Source of the DNA: Brevibacillus formosus
GTDB lineage: Bacteria; Bacillota; Bacilli; Brevibacillales; Brevibacillaceae
Assembly: GCF_003013405.1 (NCBI RefSeq)
Contig: NZ_PXZL01000034.1
Location: forward strand, 93,648 to 157,647
Direction: 5' to 3'
DNA length: 64,000 nucleotides
Translations under genes and position numbers: made by a program
Shown: positions 18,259 through 26,539 of the stretch, piece after piece
How the letters are laid out: every line of letters begins with the position of its first letter
Position numbering within the stretch: the stretch's first letter is position 1
Notes under the pieces: generated by a model
What the model was told of the DNA's origin: nothing
Databases searched by the model: none
The model's input: only the letters and a program-made list of their open reading frames with translations

Positions 18259-18951
18259 CTATTCTTCCCACATGTAACCAAAGCGCGGGATCGTGGTGAC
18301 ATTCTCGCCATATCTGCCCAGACGCTTACGCAAGCGATAAACGAGAGCGTTGATCTCGGCTCGTCCAACATCGGGAACGCTGCTCTTTGCATTCAGCAAA
18401 CGCTCTGGCCAGACGAGCACCATGATTTCCTCATAGCTGACCGCCTGGTTCGCACGTTGGTACAAAAGCATGAGCAAGTCCATATCTTTTCCGGTCAAAT
18501 GGATTCGTGCGCCATCGAGACGTATTTCTCTGCGTTCCAGATTGATGACCAAGCCGGAAGTGGAGGTAGTTTCTTTTGGATTCGTCAAAGGGAATGAGAA
18601 CTCCCGCGTCACATCCATCTCGCTGCCCTCTGCGAAAAATATCATTTCTACCACGCCTTTTGCCAGCGTAATATGATCACCATGATAAAGAAAATGCGGT
18701 GCTTGCTCTATCGGCATTCCGTTCACTTCTGTCCCATGCTTGCTTTGCAAATCAGAAATCGTATATTGGTTATTGATTTTCCGTATCACTGCATGCCTTC
18801 TGGATATATACGGACTGGAAAAAGCAATGTCTGGTTGTAATTGATTGCCCCGTCTCCCAATCATACACTCTTCCTTATGTAGAAACTGACGCTTTTGAAG
18901 CTGTTCGGGGTCTCCCTTTTTGATCAATACATATATGCCGTCGTCCAACAT
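18259..18951 (-). CDS. FHA domain - winged-helix transcriptional regulator
   Basis: 230 residues. An N-terminal FHA domain (about 20-105) keeps the phosphothreonine-binding residues: GRR (32-34), the SRRH motif (50-53) and the NG pair (77-78). The C-terminal part (about 130-230) is an OmpR/PhoB-type winged helix: the strand-rich LERREIRLDGARIHLTGKDM and later a recognition helix and hairpin at ALVYRLRKRLGRYGENV and TIPRFGYMW. There is no receiver domain. It should bind DNA under control of a phosphorylated partner, for example a substrate of a PrkC-type Ser/Thr kinase. It lies just upstream of the two PBP genes on the same strand but ends at its own terminator. Targets are unknown. Confidence 0.88.
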   Translation of the reverse strand: MLDDGIYVLIKKGDPEQLQKRQFLHKEECMIGRRGNQLQPDIAFSSPYISRRHAVIRKINNQYTISDLQSKHGTEVNGMPIEQAPHFLYHGDHITLAKGVVEMIFFAEGSEMDVTREFSFPLTNPKETTSTSGLVINLERREIRLDGARIHLTGKDMDLLMLLYQRANQAVSYEEIMVLVWPERLLNAKSSVPDVGRAEINALVYRLRKRLGRYGENVTTIPRFGYMWEE

Positions 18952-19179
18952 TCATCACCTCGAAAAGAGTTGGAGCTATCAGTATTTATTACATAACAAA
19001 TTGCACATAAGTCAACACTTTTTTCTATTTATAGAAGCTCAAAAGGTCGTCTTTTTGAACATATAGTAATAGCAAAAAAGCCGCCAATTGTCCAGCCAAC
19101 GAAAGTGACCGGTCGATTGACAGCTCTATATCATCGCTATCCGCGAACGAATAACGCTTGATTTTCTATGTTAATCGTC

Positions 19180-19509
19180 CTAGGAGCAGCGCTTGAGAGC
19201 AGCGAATTTTTTCGGTTCAATCGCCAGTAGATGACAATCGCCATTCGGGATAAACAGCTTGTAGGAAACTCCCTTTGGCACAACGATAAACTCTCCGGCT
19301 TCCACCCATATATTACGCTCGTGATACATCAGCAGCAGTCTGCCTTTGACGACAAACAGCAGTTCATCTTTCTGGTCGTTTTGTTGCCAAGGATACTCAC
19401 CTTGCAGCTTCTCTAGCTTAATAGACGTATCATTCATCTCTCCGACAACCAGAGAGCCCCAGGAATCTTGCAAGCGTGATAAATGTTGTGCGACGTTCAC
19501 CTTTTCCAT
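19180..19509 (-). CDS. Cupin-domain protein
   Basis: 109 residues forming a single small cupin barrel. Motif 1 is seen around ELLFVVKGRLLLMYHE and motif 2 around VEAGEFIVVPKGVSYKLF. Several metal-ligand histidines of classical cupins are replaced, so a catalytic role is doubtful and a ligand-binding role is possible. The ATG at 19509 follows GGGGAGAGGATC. It stands alone between the FHA gene and the DUF2277 gene. Confidence 0.8.
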   Translation of the reverse strand: MEKVNVAQHLSRLQDSWGSLVVGEMNDTSIKLEKLQGEYPWQQNDQKDELLFVVKGRLLLMYHERNIWVEAGEFIVVPKGVSYKLFIPNGDCHLLAIEPKKFAALKRCS

Positions 19510-19669
19510 GATGATCCTCTCCCCTTTGCCTTCTACGATAATATAATTTGCAGGAGAGAAACATAGTAGCGAAATGATAAATCATCTCATACGGCGATGA
19601 TAAGATGCTGAAATTTCTGATACATAGCAACTGTCATCCAAAATTAATCAGGGAAGTCCCGAAACAGTT

Positions 19670-19702
19670 AAGAAAAATGGGCAGTTCCCAAATGGACTGC
19701 CC
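19670..19702 (-). terminator. Intrinsic terminator of the DUF2277 gene
   Basis: GGGCAGT (19679-19685) pairs with ACTGCCC (19696-19702). The minus strand continues as ATTTTTCTT. Confidence 0.75.
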
Positions 19703-19730
19703 CTAGAATAGACTGCTTGTCTTTATGGTC

Positions 19731-20009
19731 TCACTGCCCTGTCGTGCCAAACCGTTTAGCGTTTCTCGCACGAGCACGCTCGATCTCAACTTCTCGATTG
19801 CGTGGCTCTGCATTCGTCACGAGCGAATCCAGGAGATTTTTTGCAACAACGGAGACCTCTTGGACTGCACGGTGAAAAGCCTCTTCATTAGCCTTCGAAG
19901 GCGTGTTGAAGCCCGAGAGCTTTCGCACGAATTGCAGGGCTGCTGCTTGAATCTCATCTTCTGTCGCGGGTGGCTCGAAGTTGAACAAGGTTTTGATGTT
20001 TCGGCACAT
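19731..20009 (-). CDS. DUF2277 domain-containing protein
   Basis: 92 residues, full family length. The start MCRNIKTLFNFEPPATEDEI and the end with RARARNAKRFG are the conserved ends of DUF2277. The family is small, soluble and of unknown function, found across soil bacteria. AAGGTG precedes the ATG. It is monocistronic, with a terminator immediately downstream. Confidence 0.92.
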   Translation of the reverse strand: MCRNIKTLFNFEPPATEDEIQAAALQFVRKLSGFNTPSKANEEAFHRAVQEVSVVAKNLLDSLVTNAEPRNREVEIERARARNAKRFGTTGQ

Positions 20010-20098
20010 CGCTTACACCTTCCGTCCCCTTTTTTGTATTATTTTACTATACAAGATCAATGAATCGCTACATGAGAGGAAGGGAGTGAAGTGCAATT

Positions 20099-20383
20099 AT
20101 GGCCAAACGAGAACGAGTATTAAGCTATGCCCTCCTGATCATGTCCATTCCTGTTGTTGTAGGAGGATGTACGGCGATTACTTACATCCATCAAAAATAT
20201 AACATTCCTTTAGAAGATTTGAAGGCTGACATACCATCTTTTCGTTACGGGATGAATCGGTATTTCACGAGGGTCCACGATATCAAAAACAAGAAAGTGT
20301 ATGAGTTGACGGTGAGGCCAATGGGCGATAACCATGCGCCTGTTGTAAACGAGTTGCCCTTCCATCCAGTTAAAGAAGAGTGA
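20099..20383 (+). CDS. Small lipoprotein-like hypothetical protein
   Basis: 94 residues. The N-terminus has two basic residues, a hydrophobic helix (about 8-22) and VVGGC, a plausible lipobox with Cys24. The mature part contains DIKNKKVYELTVRPMGDNH, which is not recognised. AAGGGAG precedes the ATG. The stop lies one base from the stop of the convergent beta-propeller gene. No function is assigned. Confidence 0.7.
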   Translation: MAKRERVLSYALLIMSIPVVVGGCTAITYIHQKYNIPLEDLKADIPSFRYGMNRYFTRVHDIKNKKVYELTVRPMGDNHAPVVNELPFHPVKEE

Positions 20384-20384
20384 C

Positions 20385-21617
20385 TTATTTTGTATTTGTT
20401 CCTTTGTGCGCCTTGCCCTTCGGTGAGATCGCCAACAAGCCCATTCCATCCGCACTCGCATACAATACCCCATCAGGACCTGCCCAAATGCGCGTAAAAA
20501 CAAGCCCCTCGTCATTACGTAACACAATAAAGCGTTCCTTACCATTTGGATCTAGCGAGAAAATACTTCCGCCTGTATCTGTAAAGATAACATTTCCTTG
20601 ACGATCAGAAATGAGACCCAATCCTATTACTCCCGTTTGCCCCTCCGGACGACTGTAGCTCCAAATTTTCTCGCCCGTGCGATCTACCTTCTCAATCGTA
20701 AATTCATCATATTCGATGTAAAAATTCCCCGCTCCATCATGCGGGATTCCTGCTTTATTGAGTGTCTCTGTATCTACTGGGGCTTCAGCACGATCTTTGC
20801 CGTCGGAAGCATGGAGAAATGACAGACCTTTTTCTCCTATGATGTACACCATGCCATCGTCTGAAACATACCTTCTCCCCGGCTGCACGTTTTCCCGCTG
20901 CCACTTGATTTTCCCACTTAGGCTAAGAGCAACCAGTTTGTTGTCTGTCTTCTCCACTAGCAATGTTTGAATGGATTCGATCCATGTCAACCGTACCACG
21001 TCATGTGAGAGGTAGTAATCGTATTTATAGGTGACCGCTTGATCGTTGGCCCAGATCAGTCTTGCATCCTGATCAATTGCCGTAACCCCTCTATCCGTTA
21101 GCACGAACATAATACCGTCGGCTGACACATCAAAAGTCGAACCGTAGCTGTACATATGCGGTAGCTCCATTGTCCAGCGTTCCTTCCCAGCTTTGTCTAC
21201 GGCAAGAATCCAAGCAGGTTCGCCATCTTTAAAATCGTACAAGTTATGATTTTGTGCGTACAACAATCCGTCCTTGCCTAGCTTAAGGTGATTAGCCCAG
21301 TCAAGCCCCAGATCACTGTGCCACTTGACCTGTCCACTCGGATTCAGCGCATGAAGCACACCGTCTGCCGAAAGCAAATACATCATACCTGTCGCTTCAT
21401 CAACAACTTCAGAGAAATATCCTTGCCCTGCATTGTAGTTCCACTTGATCTCGAATCGATCTGCTCCTCGCATCTTCAGCTTCTTCGGTACCCCGTCTTC
21501 CAAGACGGTAATCGGCGTAGTTATTTCATTGCTCATGCTCTGTGCAGATGTTCCTATGGGAAATACAAGACTAACCCCCAGTGCCAGAGCGACAATCGTA
21601 TTATGTATTTTCATCAT
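20385..21617 (-). CDS. Secreted PQQ-like beta-propeller repeat protein
   Basis: 410 residues with an N-terminal signal peptide (about 1-26, ending near TSAQS). The body has repeated blades typical of PQQ-like/WD-type propellers: LSADGVLHALNPSGQVKWHS, LSLSGKIKWQRENV, and FTDTGGSIFSLDPNGKERF. Such proteins are non-enzymatic scaffolds or binding proteins at the cell surface. No catalytic PQQ residues can be inferred. It stands alone. Confidence 0.88.
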   Translation of the reverse strand: MMKIHNTIVALALGVSLVFPIGTSAQSMSNEITTPITVLEDGVPKKLKMRGADRFEIKWNYNAGQGYFSEVVDEATGMMYLLSADGVLHALNPSGQVKWHSDLGLDWANHLKLGKDGLLYAQNHNLYDFKDGEPAWILAVDKAGKERWTMELPHMYSYGSTFDVSADGIMFVLTDRGVTAIDQDARLIWANDQAVTYKYDYYLSHDVVRLTWIESIQTLLVEKTDNKLVALSLSGKIKWQRENVQPGRRYVSDDGMVYIIGEKGLSFLHASDGKDRAEAPVDTETLNKAGIPHDGAGNFYIEYDEFTIEKVDRTGEKIWSYSRPEGQTGVIGLGLISDRQGNVIFTDTGGSIFSLDPNGKERFIVLRNDEGLVFTRIWAGPDGVLYASADGMGLLAISPKGKAHKGTNTK

Positions 21618-21706
21618 AGCCCCCTTCCTTTTTGTTACAGAAAAAATGGATACCCTTAAATAAAGATATTCGTTCCGGTTAGAGCCGGTTTAGTGGATTG
21701 GTAAAA

Positions 21707-22690
21707 CTAGCAAAATCTCCCCCGCTTCACCTCGGAAGGATTGAGTCCATACTGCTTGCGAAACGCCTCGGAGAAATGACTGAAGTTGGAGAATCCCACG
21801 ATGAGGGCAACCTCACTGACATTCAGATTGCCCTCCCGCAGCAGTCCAAGCGCTTTTTCCAAACGCCTTTCCCGCAAATAGGCAAATACACTTGTCCCGA
21901 ACTCTTCTTTGAAGCCAATCTTCAGCTTGTATTCATTGAGCTGCGCCAAACGCGCCAGTTCGATCAAAGAAGGCGGAGACTCCATATTTTCGAGTAAAAT
22001 GTCACGGGCGTTGTGAATCTTTTCTCGATCACTCCGAGATAACTGTGTCCTTGGTCGATTCTCTTCCCGCTCAAACAAAAACATATCCAGTGCCGACGAC
22101 ACTATCTCAAGAATCTTGCCTTCTGTATGCAATCTCCGCAGCTTCTGATGGGAGGATGAAAAATCGTTCAACTGCTGAAGCATCCGAGCCATATTCGGTT
22201 GCAACGGCATCCGGAACAAACGATAGGCTTGATTGCCAAGCAGCCCTTGAAATGAATACGCTGCTCCCACATCGCTGTCAGCCACCCATTCATTAAATTG
22301 CTCTACGGATATACCGATGCCGACAGAGCGGTGGGGGACATCCGCCCGGTACATAAAATTCGCATGAAAGTCATTCATCAATTGAAGGGAGCAGCTCCCA
22401 GGCAAAAACTCATGCTGACTTCCCGAAACGACGAACTCCCCACTCCCCTCCAGACAAAAGCTGAGCTCAACCATGGCTGCCTGCGACTGTATATTCATGA
22501 CGCGGTTTTCCTGAAGGGAATAGCTGGATTCGACCAGCTCCAATCCCGGTCGAGGAATCACTCTCCGAAGGTAGCCATCACTATTCGTCAGTGTATACCG
22601 ATTCGCTTCGGACACAATGCGATCACTTTTAGTAGAGGGCAATGCATTGATATAGCTATCGTATATGGAATGTACAGATGCTTGCTCCAT
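21707..22690 (-). CDS. PchR-type AraC-family regulator
   Basis: 327 residues. The C-terminal 100 residues contain two AraC motifs: SLIELARLAQLNEYKLKIGF with FGTSVFAYLRERRLEKAL, and VSEVALIVGFSNFSHFSEAF with QYGLNPSEVKR. The N-terminal 200 residues match the PchR style of siderophore-responsive regulators (VELSFCLEGSGEFVVSGSQH). In PchR-like proteins ferric siderophore is the co-activator, so a role in iron uptake is likely. A Fur-like sequence lies just upstream. No siderophore genes are adjacent here. Confidence 0.85.
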   Translation of the reverse strand: MEQASVHSIYDSYINALPSTKSDRIVSEANRYTLTNSDGYLRRVIPRPGLELVESSYSLQENRVMNIQSQAAMVELSFCLEGSGEFVVSGSQHEFLPGSCSLQLMNDFHANFMYRADVPHRSVGIGISVEQFNEWVADSDVGAAYSFQGLLGNQAYRLFRMPLQPNMARMLQQLNDFSSSHQKLRRLHTEGKILEIVSSALDMFLFEREENRPRTQLSRSDREKIHNARDILLENMESPPSLIELARLAQLNEYKLKIGFKEEFGTSVFAYLRERRLEKALGLLREGNLNVSEVALIVGFSNFSHFSEAFRKQYGLNPSEVKRGRFC

Positions 22691-22727
22691 GACCTTCTCC
22701 CTGCCTAATCATATGTAGGATAATTTT

Positions 22728-22752
22728 TGCAAATGATTCTTATTCTCATAAT
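22728..22752. promoter_or_regulatory. Possible Fur site upstream of the PchR-like gene
   Basis: GCAAATGATTCTTATTCTCATAA resembles the TGATAATNATTATCA operator but with several mismatches. It lies about 40 bp before the regulator start. Confidence 0.4.
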
Positions 22753-22783
22753 AGTTACACAGGCGACGATCTGCAACTACAAA

Positions 22784-22810
22784 AGCTGCCCCTCAGAGCA
22801 TTGGGCAGCT
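22784..22810 (-). terminator. Intrinsic terminator of the sugar kinase operon
   Basis: AGCTGCCC (22784-22791) pairs with GGGCAGCT (22803-22810). The minus strand continues as TTTTGTAG. Confidence 0.75.
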
Positions 22811-22830
22811 TCCATTTTCACGATACGATA

Positions 22831-23607
22831 CTATTTATACTCATAAAAACAAGGATAAGAATAGGCGAGAAATTCAAAGTCTTTTTTCTCCAAAATCGGT
22901 CGACTCATCGGACTCGCATCCACCATCAACAGCGGATACCCGCGTTCCTGTGCTGCTTGTACCCGTACTGCCACGAGTGCCGTATAATAGCCTTTGTTTC
23001 GGAATTCAGGCAAAGTAGAGCCTCCCCACAAACTGCCAAAGGACGTATCCTCATGCAAGTACATCCAAGCTGCACTCACTGCCTGATCGCCACTGTACGC
23101 AGCATACACGAGCAGGTGCTCAGGATCTTCCGCCAAATCCCGTTTTAATCTCGCAGCAAGCTCGGCATTCACACTGCCCCATAGCTGCTCTTTCAACTGC
23201 ATGATATCATCAATGCCCGCTGAGTCAGTGATTTGCCGTATCTCTGGGGGAATGACAAGGCTTCGCAACTCCTCTGCCTGCGCCACCTCCAACACAAGCA
23301 GCGCCTCCTCCTCATCAACTGTAAAACCATGACCTTTCAGCCTCTCAAGCAAATTAGCCGGTTGGTCATAATCAAACAGCTTCCACTCAAAGGATTGCTG
23401 TAGACTTGAGAAATAAGCAAGTTCCTGCTTGATCACTTCCTCTGCATTTTCTTCAGACAGCTTGGAAAACAAGACGACTCCTGAATCATCCGGGGTCGGT
23501 GAGACATGGCGAACAAGGTGATCTGTCTCCTCCCGCCGGAGTGGCGGATAGGTGATTTCCACCCTCATCTCTTTGTCAAAAAGCCGCAATACTTCTGCCT
23601 TGTTCAT
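22831..23607 (-). CDS. GNAT-family acetyltransferase
   Basis: 258 residues. The C-terminal half is a GNAT domain: AVSAAWMYLHEDTSFGSLWG, then the acetyl-CoA loop GSTLPEFRNKGYYTALV, and a final GYPLLMVDASPMSRPILEKK. The N-terminal half is a divergent, possibly degenerate, GNAT-like lobe. It is the last gene of a three-gene operon behind an AEC transporter and a PfkB kinase. The acceptor is unknown. Confidence 0.85.
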   Translation of the reverse strand: MNKAEVLRLFDKEMRVEITYPPLRREETDHLVRHVSPTPDDSGVVLFSKLSEENAEEVIKQELAYFSSLQQSFEWKLFDYDQPANLLERLKGHGFTVDEEEALLVLEVAQAEELRSLVIPPEIRQITDSAGIDDIMQLKEQLWGSVNAELAARLKRDLAEDPEHLLVYAAYSGDQAVSAAWMYLHEDTSFGSLWGGSTLPEFRNKGYYTALVAVRVQAAQERGYPLLMVDASPMSRPILEKKDFEFLAYSYPCFYEYK

Positions 23608-23636
23608 GTTTTCTTCCTCCCTTGTCTACATCAGGA

Positions 23637-24530
23637 CTAGTGCAAAATGTTCAGCAAAAACGTTAATGTACCAATACTGATAACCGTCGTAACCAACACG
23701 CTGCTGGAGACGAATTGTGGTCGCATATTGAATTGGATCGCATAGATCGCAGTAGTTGCGGCAGAAGGCATGGCTGCCAGAACGACCAACACCTTTTGCA
23801 GAAGCGGATCAATTGGGAATAACAGACAGATAAGGTACGCCAAAAGTGGTGACGCCACCAGCCGAATGACACTCGCGGCACTGAGTCCCTGCCACTCTAG
23901 CGCTTTGGCAGATACATTGGCGAGCTGCATGCCCAAGATGAGCATCACAACTGGAATCGCCGCCTGTGCAACGAGATCAATCGCCTGGTAGTAGCTTTGC
24001 GGGATGACGATTTGCAGCTGCTGGAGCAAAATCGCGAGAACCACAGCGTAATTCGACGGCTGCTTGAAGATCGCCTTGATGGCCGTCACCATCCCATTGC
24101 CGCCTCGGGAGGCAAAATACACGCCGAATACGCCCATCATGATCGAGTGGAGAACCATGATTTGCACCGCATACGTAAAGCCAGCCTCTCCGAAGGCGAA
24201 CAAAATAATTGGCGTCCCGTAGTTGCCACTGTTCATGAAGGCGGTCGCGAGCATCAGTGCGCTTTCCTGCTGCTTGTCGTATTTGAACATCCGTGCCGTC
24301 AATTGCGTGATCACAACGAGCGCAGCCAGCAAAAGCAGCGAAATCACGACGATATAAAATAATTGCAAGTCGAGCTGTGTTTTGTAGAACGTACGAAAGA
24401 CAAGCGCCGTTGACAAGATGTAAATCGCCAGGGAAGAAATCGGCTTCAAATCCATTTTGAAAATGCGCTGCAAAATGTAGCCGCTAAGAAAAATGAGCAG
24501 GACAGGCAGGATGACTTCCACAAAAATCAT
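23637..24530 (-). CDS. AEC-family (auxin efflux carrier-like) transporter
   Basis: 297 residues with about ten hydrophobic helices in two inverted halves. N-terminal LPVLLIFLSGYILQRIFKM and the mid segment FMNSGNYGTPIILFAFGEAG, with its N-Y-G-x-P motif, are family hallmarks. AEC transporters move small carboxylates and related metabolites. It is 12 bp from the upstream kinase stop and 29 bp from the downstream GNAT, so it is cotranscribed with both. Confidence 0.9.
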   Translation of the reverse strand: MIFVEVILPVLLIFLSGYILQRIFKMDLKPISSLAIYILSTALVFRTFYKTQLDLQLFYIVVISLLLLAALVVITQLTARMFKYDKQQESALMLATAFMNSGNYGTPIILFAFGEAGFTYAVQIMVLHSIMMGVFGVYFASRGGNGMVTAIKAIFKQPSNYAVVLAILLQQLQIVIPQSYYQAIDLVAQAAIPVVMLILGMQLANVSAKALEWQGLSAASVIRLVASPLLAYLICLLFPIDPLLQKVLVVLAAMPSAATTAIYAIQFNMRPQFVSSSVLVTTVISIGTLTFLLNILH

Positions 24531-24542
24531 GACTCTTACCTC

Positions 24543-25508
24543 CTACCGTGCTGCTTCCATGAAGCTTTTGACCTCAGAGAGCGTAGGCATGGCGGGAATG
24601 GCACCTGATCTTGTTGTCGTGAGTGCACCCGCGGCATTAGCAAAGCGCACCATGTCCTCTAACGTGGCTTGTGGGATATCCAGCGTGCTTTCCCGCACCT
24701 CAAGAAGCTGATAGAGCAGCGCGCCCACAAACGCGTCTCCCGCGCCAGTCGTATCGATCGCGGTTACTTGAAAGCCACCTACTGTACCGAATTGATTTCG
24801 TGTGCGGTAAAAGCATCCCTTTTCCCCCAACGTGACAAAAACAGCGTGCAGATCATATTGCGCAAGCATCCACGCTGTCGCTTCCACGACATCCTCGCTC
24901 CCCACGAGAAAAGCCAGCTCTTCTTCGGACAGCTTGACGATATCGGCCTGCACCATTCCTTTGAGGGCCATAGCCTTCGCTTCCTCCAGATCCACCCATA
25001 AGGACGCTCGAATATTCGGGTCAAATGAAAGGAGCCGCTGATGCTTTTTCGCGTACTCGACGGCTTTCCAGGTCGCTGATCTGGCTGGCTCGTGCGTCAA
25101 GGACAATGTACCGAAATGAAAAATAGCTGCCTGTGCAATCAGCGCCTCGTTCACGTCTTGCTCCCGCAGCATAATGTCTGCACCCGGATTGCGGTAAAAG
25201 TGAAACGAACGATCGCCTGTCTCATCGAGATGAACAAAAGCCAATGTCGTAGGCGCTTCCTCCGTAAGTACCAGTCCTTCTGTGCCAATATTCTGTCGGA
25301 TCAAGGTCTGTTGCAAAAAACGCCCAAACCCATCGTTTCCCACCGCGCCGATAAAGGAAGTCCGCTTCCCGAAGCGCGACAGGGCGGCAAGTACATTGGC
25401 AGGCGCTCCTCCAGGGTTTTGCTCAAATGCAATGCTGCCCGGCTTTTCCTTCTGCTTTACAGGTGTAAAATCAATCAATAGCTCTCCACATGCAACCACA
25501 TCTACCAT
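24543..25508 (-). CDS. PfkB-family carbohydrate kinase (fructokinase-like)
   Basis: 321 residues from the ATG at 25508 behind GGAGG; a longer frame to 25568 lacks a ribosome binding site. Signature 1 is present as GGAPANVLAALSRFG and signature 2 as DTTGAGDAFVGALLY with the catalytic aspartate and anion hole. SFDPNIRASLW is typical of fructokinases. It phosphorylates a sugar, probably fructose, in the cytoplasm. It is the first gene of an operon with an AEC transporter and a GNAT. Confidence 0.9.
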   Translation of the reverse strand: MVDVVACGELLIDFTPVKQKEKPGSIAFEQNPGGAPANVLAALSRFGKRTSFIGAVGNDGFGRFLQQTLIRQNIGTEGLVLTEEAPTTLAFVHLDETGDRSFHFYRNPGADIMLREQDVNEALIAQAAIFHFGTLSLTHEPARSATWKAVEYAKKHQRLLSFDPNIRASLWVDLEEAKAMALKGMVQADIVKLSEEELAFLVGSEDVVEATAWMLAQYDLHAVFVTLGEKGCFYRTRNQFGTVGGFQVTAIDTTGAGDAFVGALLYQLLEVRESTLDIPQATLEDMVRFANAAGALTTTRSGAIPAMPTLSEVKSFMEAAR

Positions 25509-25613
25509 GTTGATTTCCTCCGATGACCGTGATAGCTCCAGTATGTCACAGGTTCTTTTTTTTGCCAATGAAAGCCAGCAGCTGTATGTTGATTTTCGAT
25601 TCCGAAGAGCAAA

Positions 25614-25657
25614 AAATGGCTAAAGATCCAGACATGATCTGTGATCTCTAGCCATTT
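25614..25657. terminator. Terminator-like hairpin between divergent genes
   Basis: AAATGGCTAaAGATC (25614-25628) pairs with GATCTcTAGCCATTT (25642-25657), followed by CTTTTT. It sits between the divergent starts of the kinase and DinB genes, where no gene needs termination. It may be a relic of a lost gene or a transcription block. Confidence 0.55.
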
Positions 25658-25823
25658 CTTTTTCCCACTATCAACCTCTGCGCTTCTATTCAGACGAGCC
25701 TTTGCTTACGACCATTCTATACAGATTCACACAAACAAATCCACCCTTCTCCAAACAAATGGGAAGGAATGACATTGGTAAAAGGCGAATAACTCCGGAT
25801 TCCATACCGAAAGGAGTCGTACC

Positions 25824-26348
25824 ATGAATTTTAATCTGGATGAAGCGATTGAGGTTCTAGAGCGTACGCCACAAGCATTGGAATCCTTGTTAACGGGCTT
25901 ATCGAATGGGTGGTTGCAGAACAACGAAGGCGACGGCACCTGGCATGCTATTGAGGTGATTGAACACCTGATCGAGGCAGAGAAAACGAATTGGCTCCCA
26001 CGTCTGGAGATCATTCTTCAAGAGGGAGAGAGGAAACCGTTTCCTCCATTTGATCGTTTCGCTCACTTACAGGAAACCTCGGTTAGATCATTCGAGCAAA
26101 AGCTGCTGGAATTCAAAACGCTTCGTGCCCAAAACCTCGCCAAGCTGCGAACGCTCGTGGAACCGGAAAAGCATCTGGAATTAACCGGACTCCATCCCGC
26201 TTTTGGGGTCGTAAAAATGCGGGAATTGCTCTCTACGTGGGTCGTTCACGATTTAACGCATACGGCGCAAATCGTACGGGTCATCGCCAAAAGATACACA
26301 GCGGATGTTGGACCCTGGCGGGAATATTTAGGTATCTTGAATAAGTAA
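25824..26348 (+). CDS. DinB-family (DfrA/YfiT-like) putative metal-dependent protein
   Basis: 174 residues with the DinB four-helix bundle. The metal-type histidines appear in TWHAIEVIEHLIEAEK and in WVVHDLTHTAQIVRV, the two HxxxxxxH/HDxxH-like sites of the family. Members include bacillithiol/mycothiol-dependent transferases. AAAGGAG precedes the ATG. It is monocistronic and the specific reaction is not known. Confidence 0.9.
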   Translation: MNFNLDEAIEVLERTPQALESLLTGLSNGWLQNNEGDGTWHAIEVIEHLIEAEKTNWLPRLEIILQEGERKPFPPFDRFAHLQETSVRSFEQKLLEFKTLRAQNLAKLRTLVEPEKHLELTGLHPAFGVVKMRELLSTWVVHDLTHTAQIVRVIAKRYTADVGPWREYLGILNK

Positions 26349-26434
26349 CGCTTGGTTCTCCATCTTGCTGACTTAAGAAAAAAGTGATACGATTTATGGT
26401 ATAAGATTTCATAAAAGAGCTCTCGGAACTTCCC

Positions 26435-26519
26435 GGAGCCTGATTATTGATGAAGGGCGACCCTCGTGAATAATCAGGCTCCTTTATGTTTGTAATAGGG
26501 CTGCTCAACTGCCCTATTA
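26435..26519 (+). promoter_or_regulatory. Structured leader with mini-ORF before the MFS exporter
   Basis: Two strong hairpins lie in tandem. The first, 26435-26448 with 26469-26482 (GGAGCCTGATTATT/AATAATCAGGCTCC), is a perfect 14-bp stem followed by TTTATGTTTGT. The second, TAATAGGGC/GCCCTATTA (26493-26501/26511-26519), ends 20 bp before the exporter's GTG. A mini-ORF, ATG at 26450 encoding MKGDPRE, lies in the loop of the first hairpin with its stop inside the 3' arm. The layout suits ribosome-mediated attenuation. Confidence 0.6.
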
Positions 26520-26539
26520 CGGAAAAGGGAGTGACGAGA

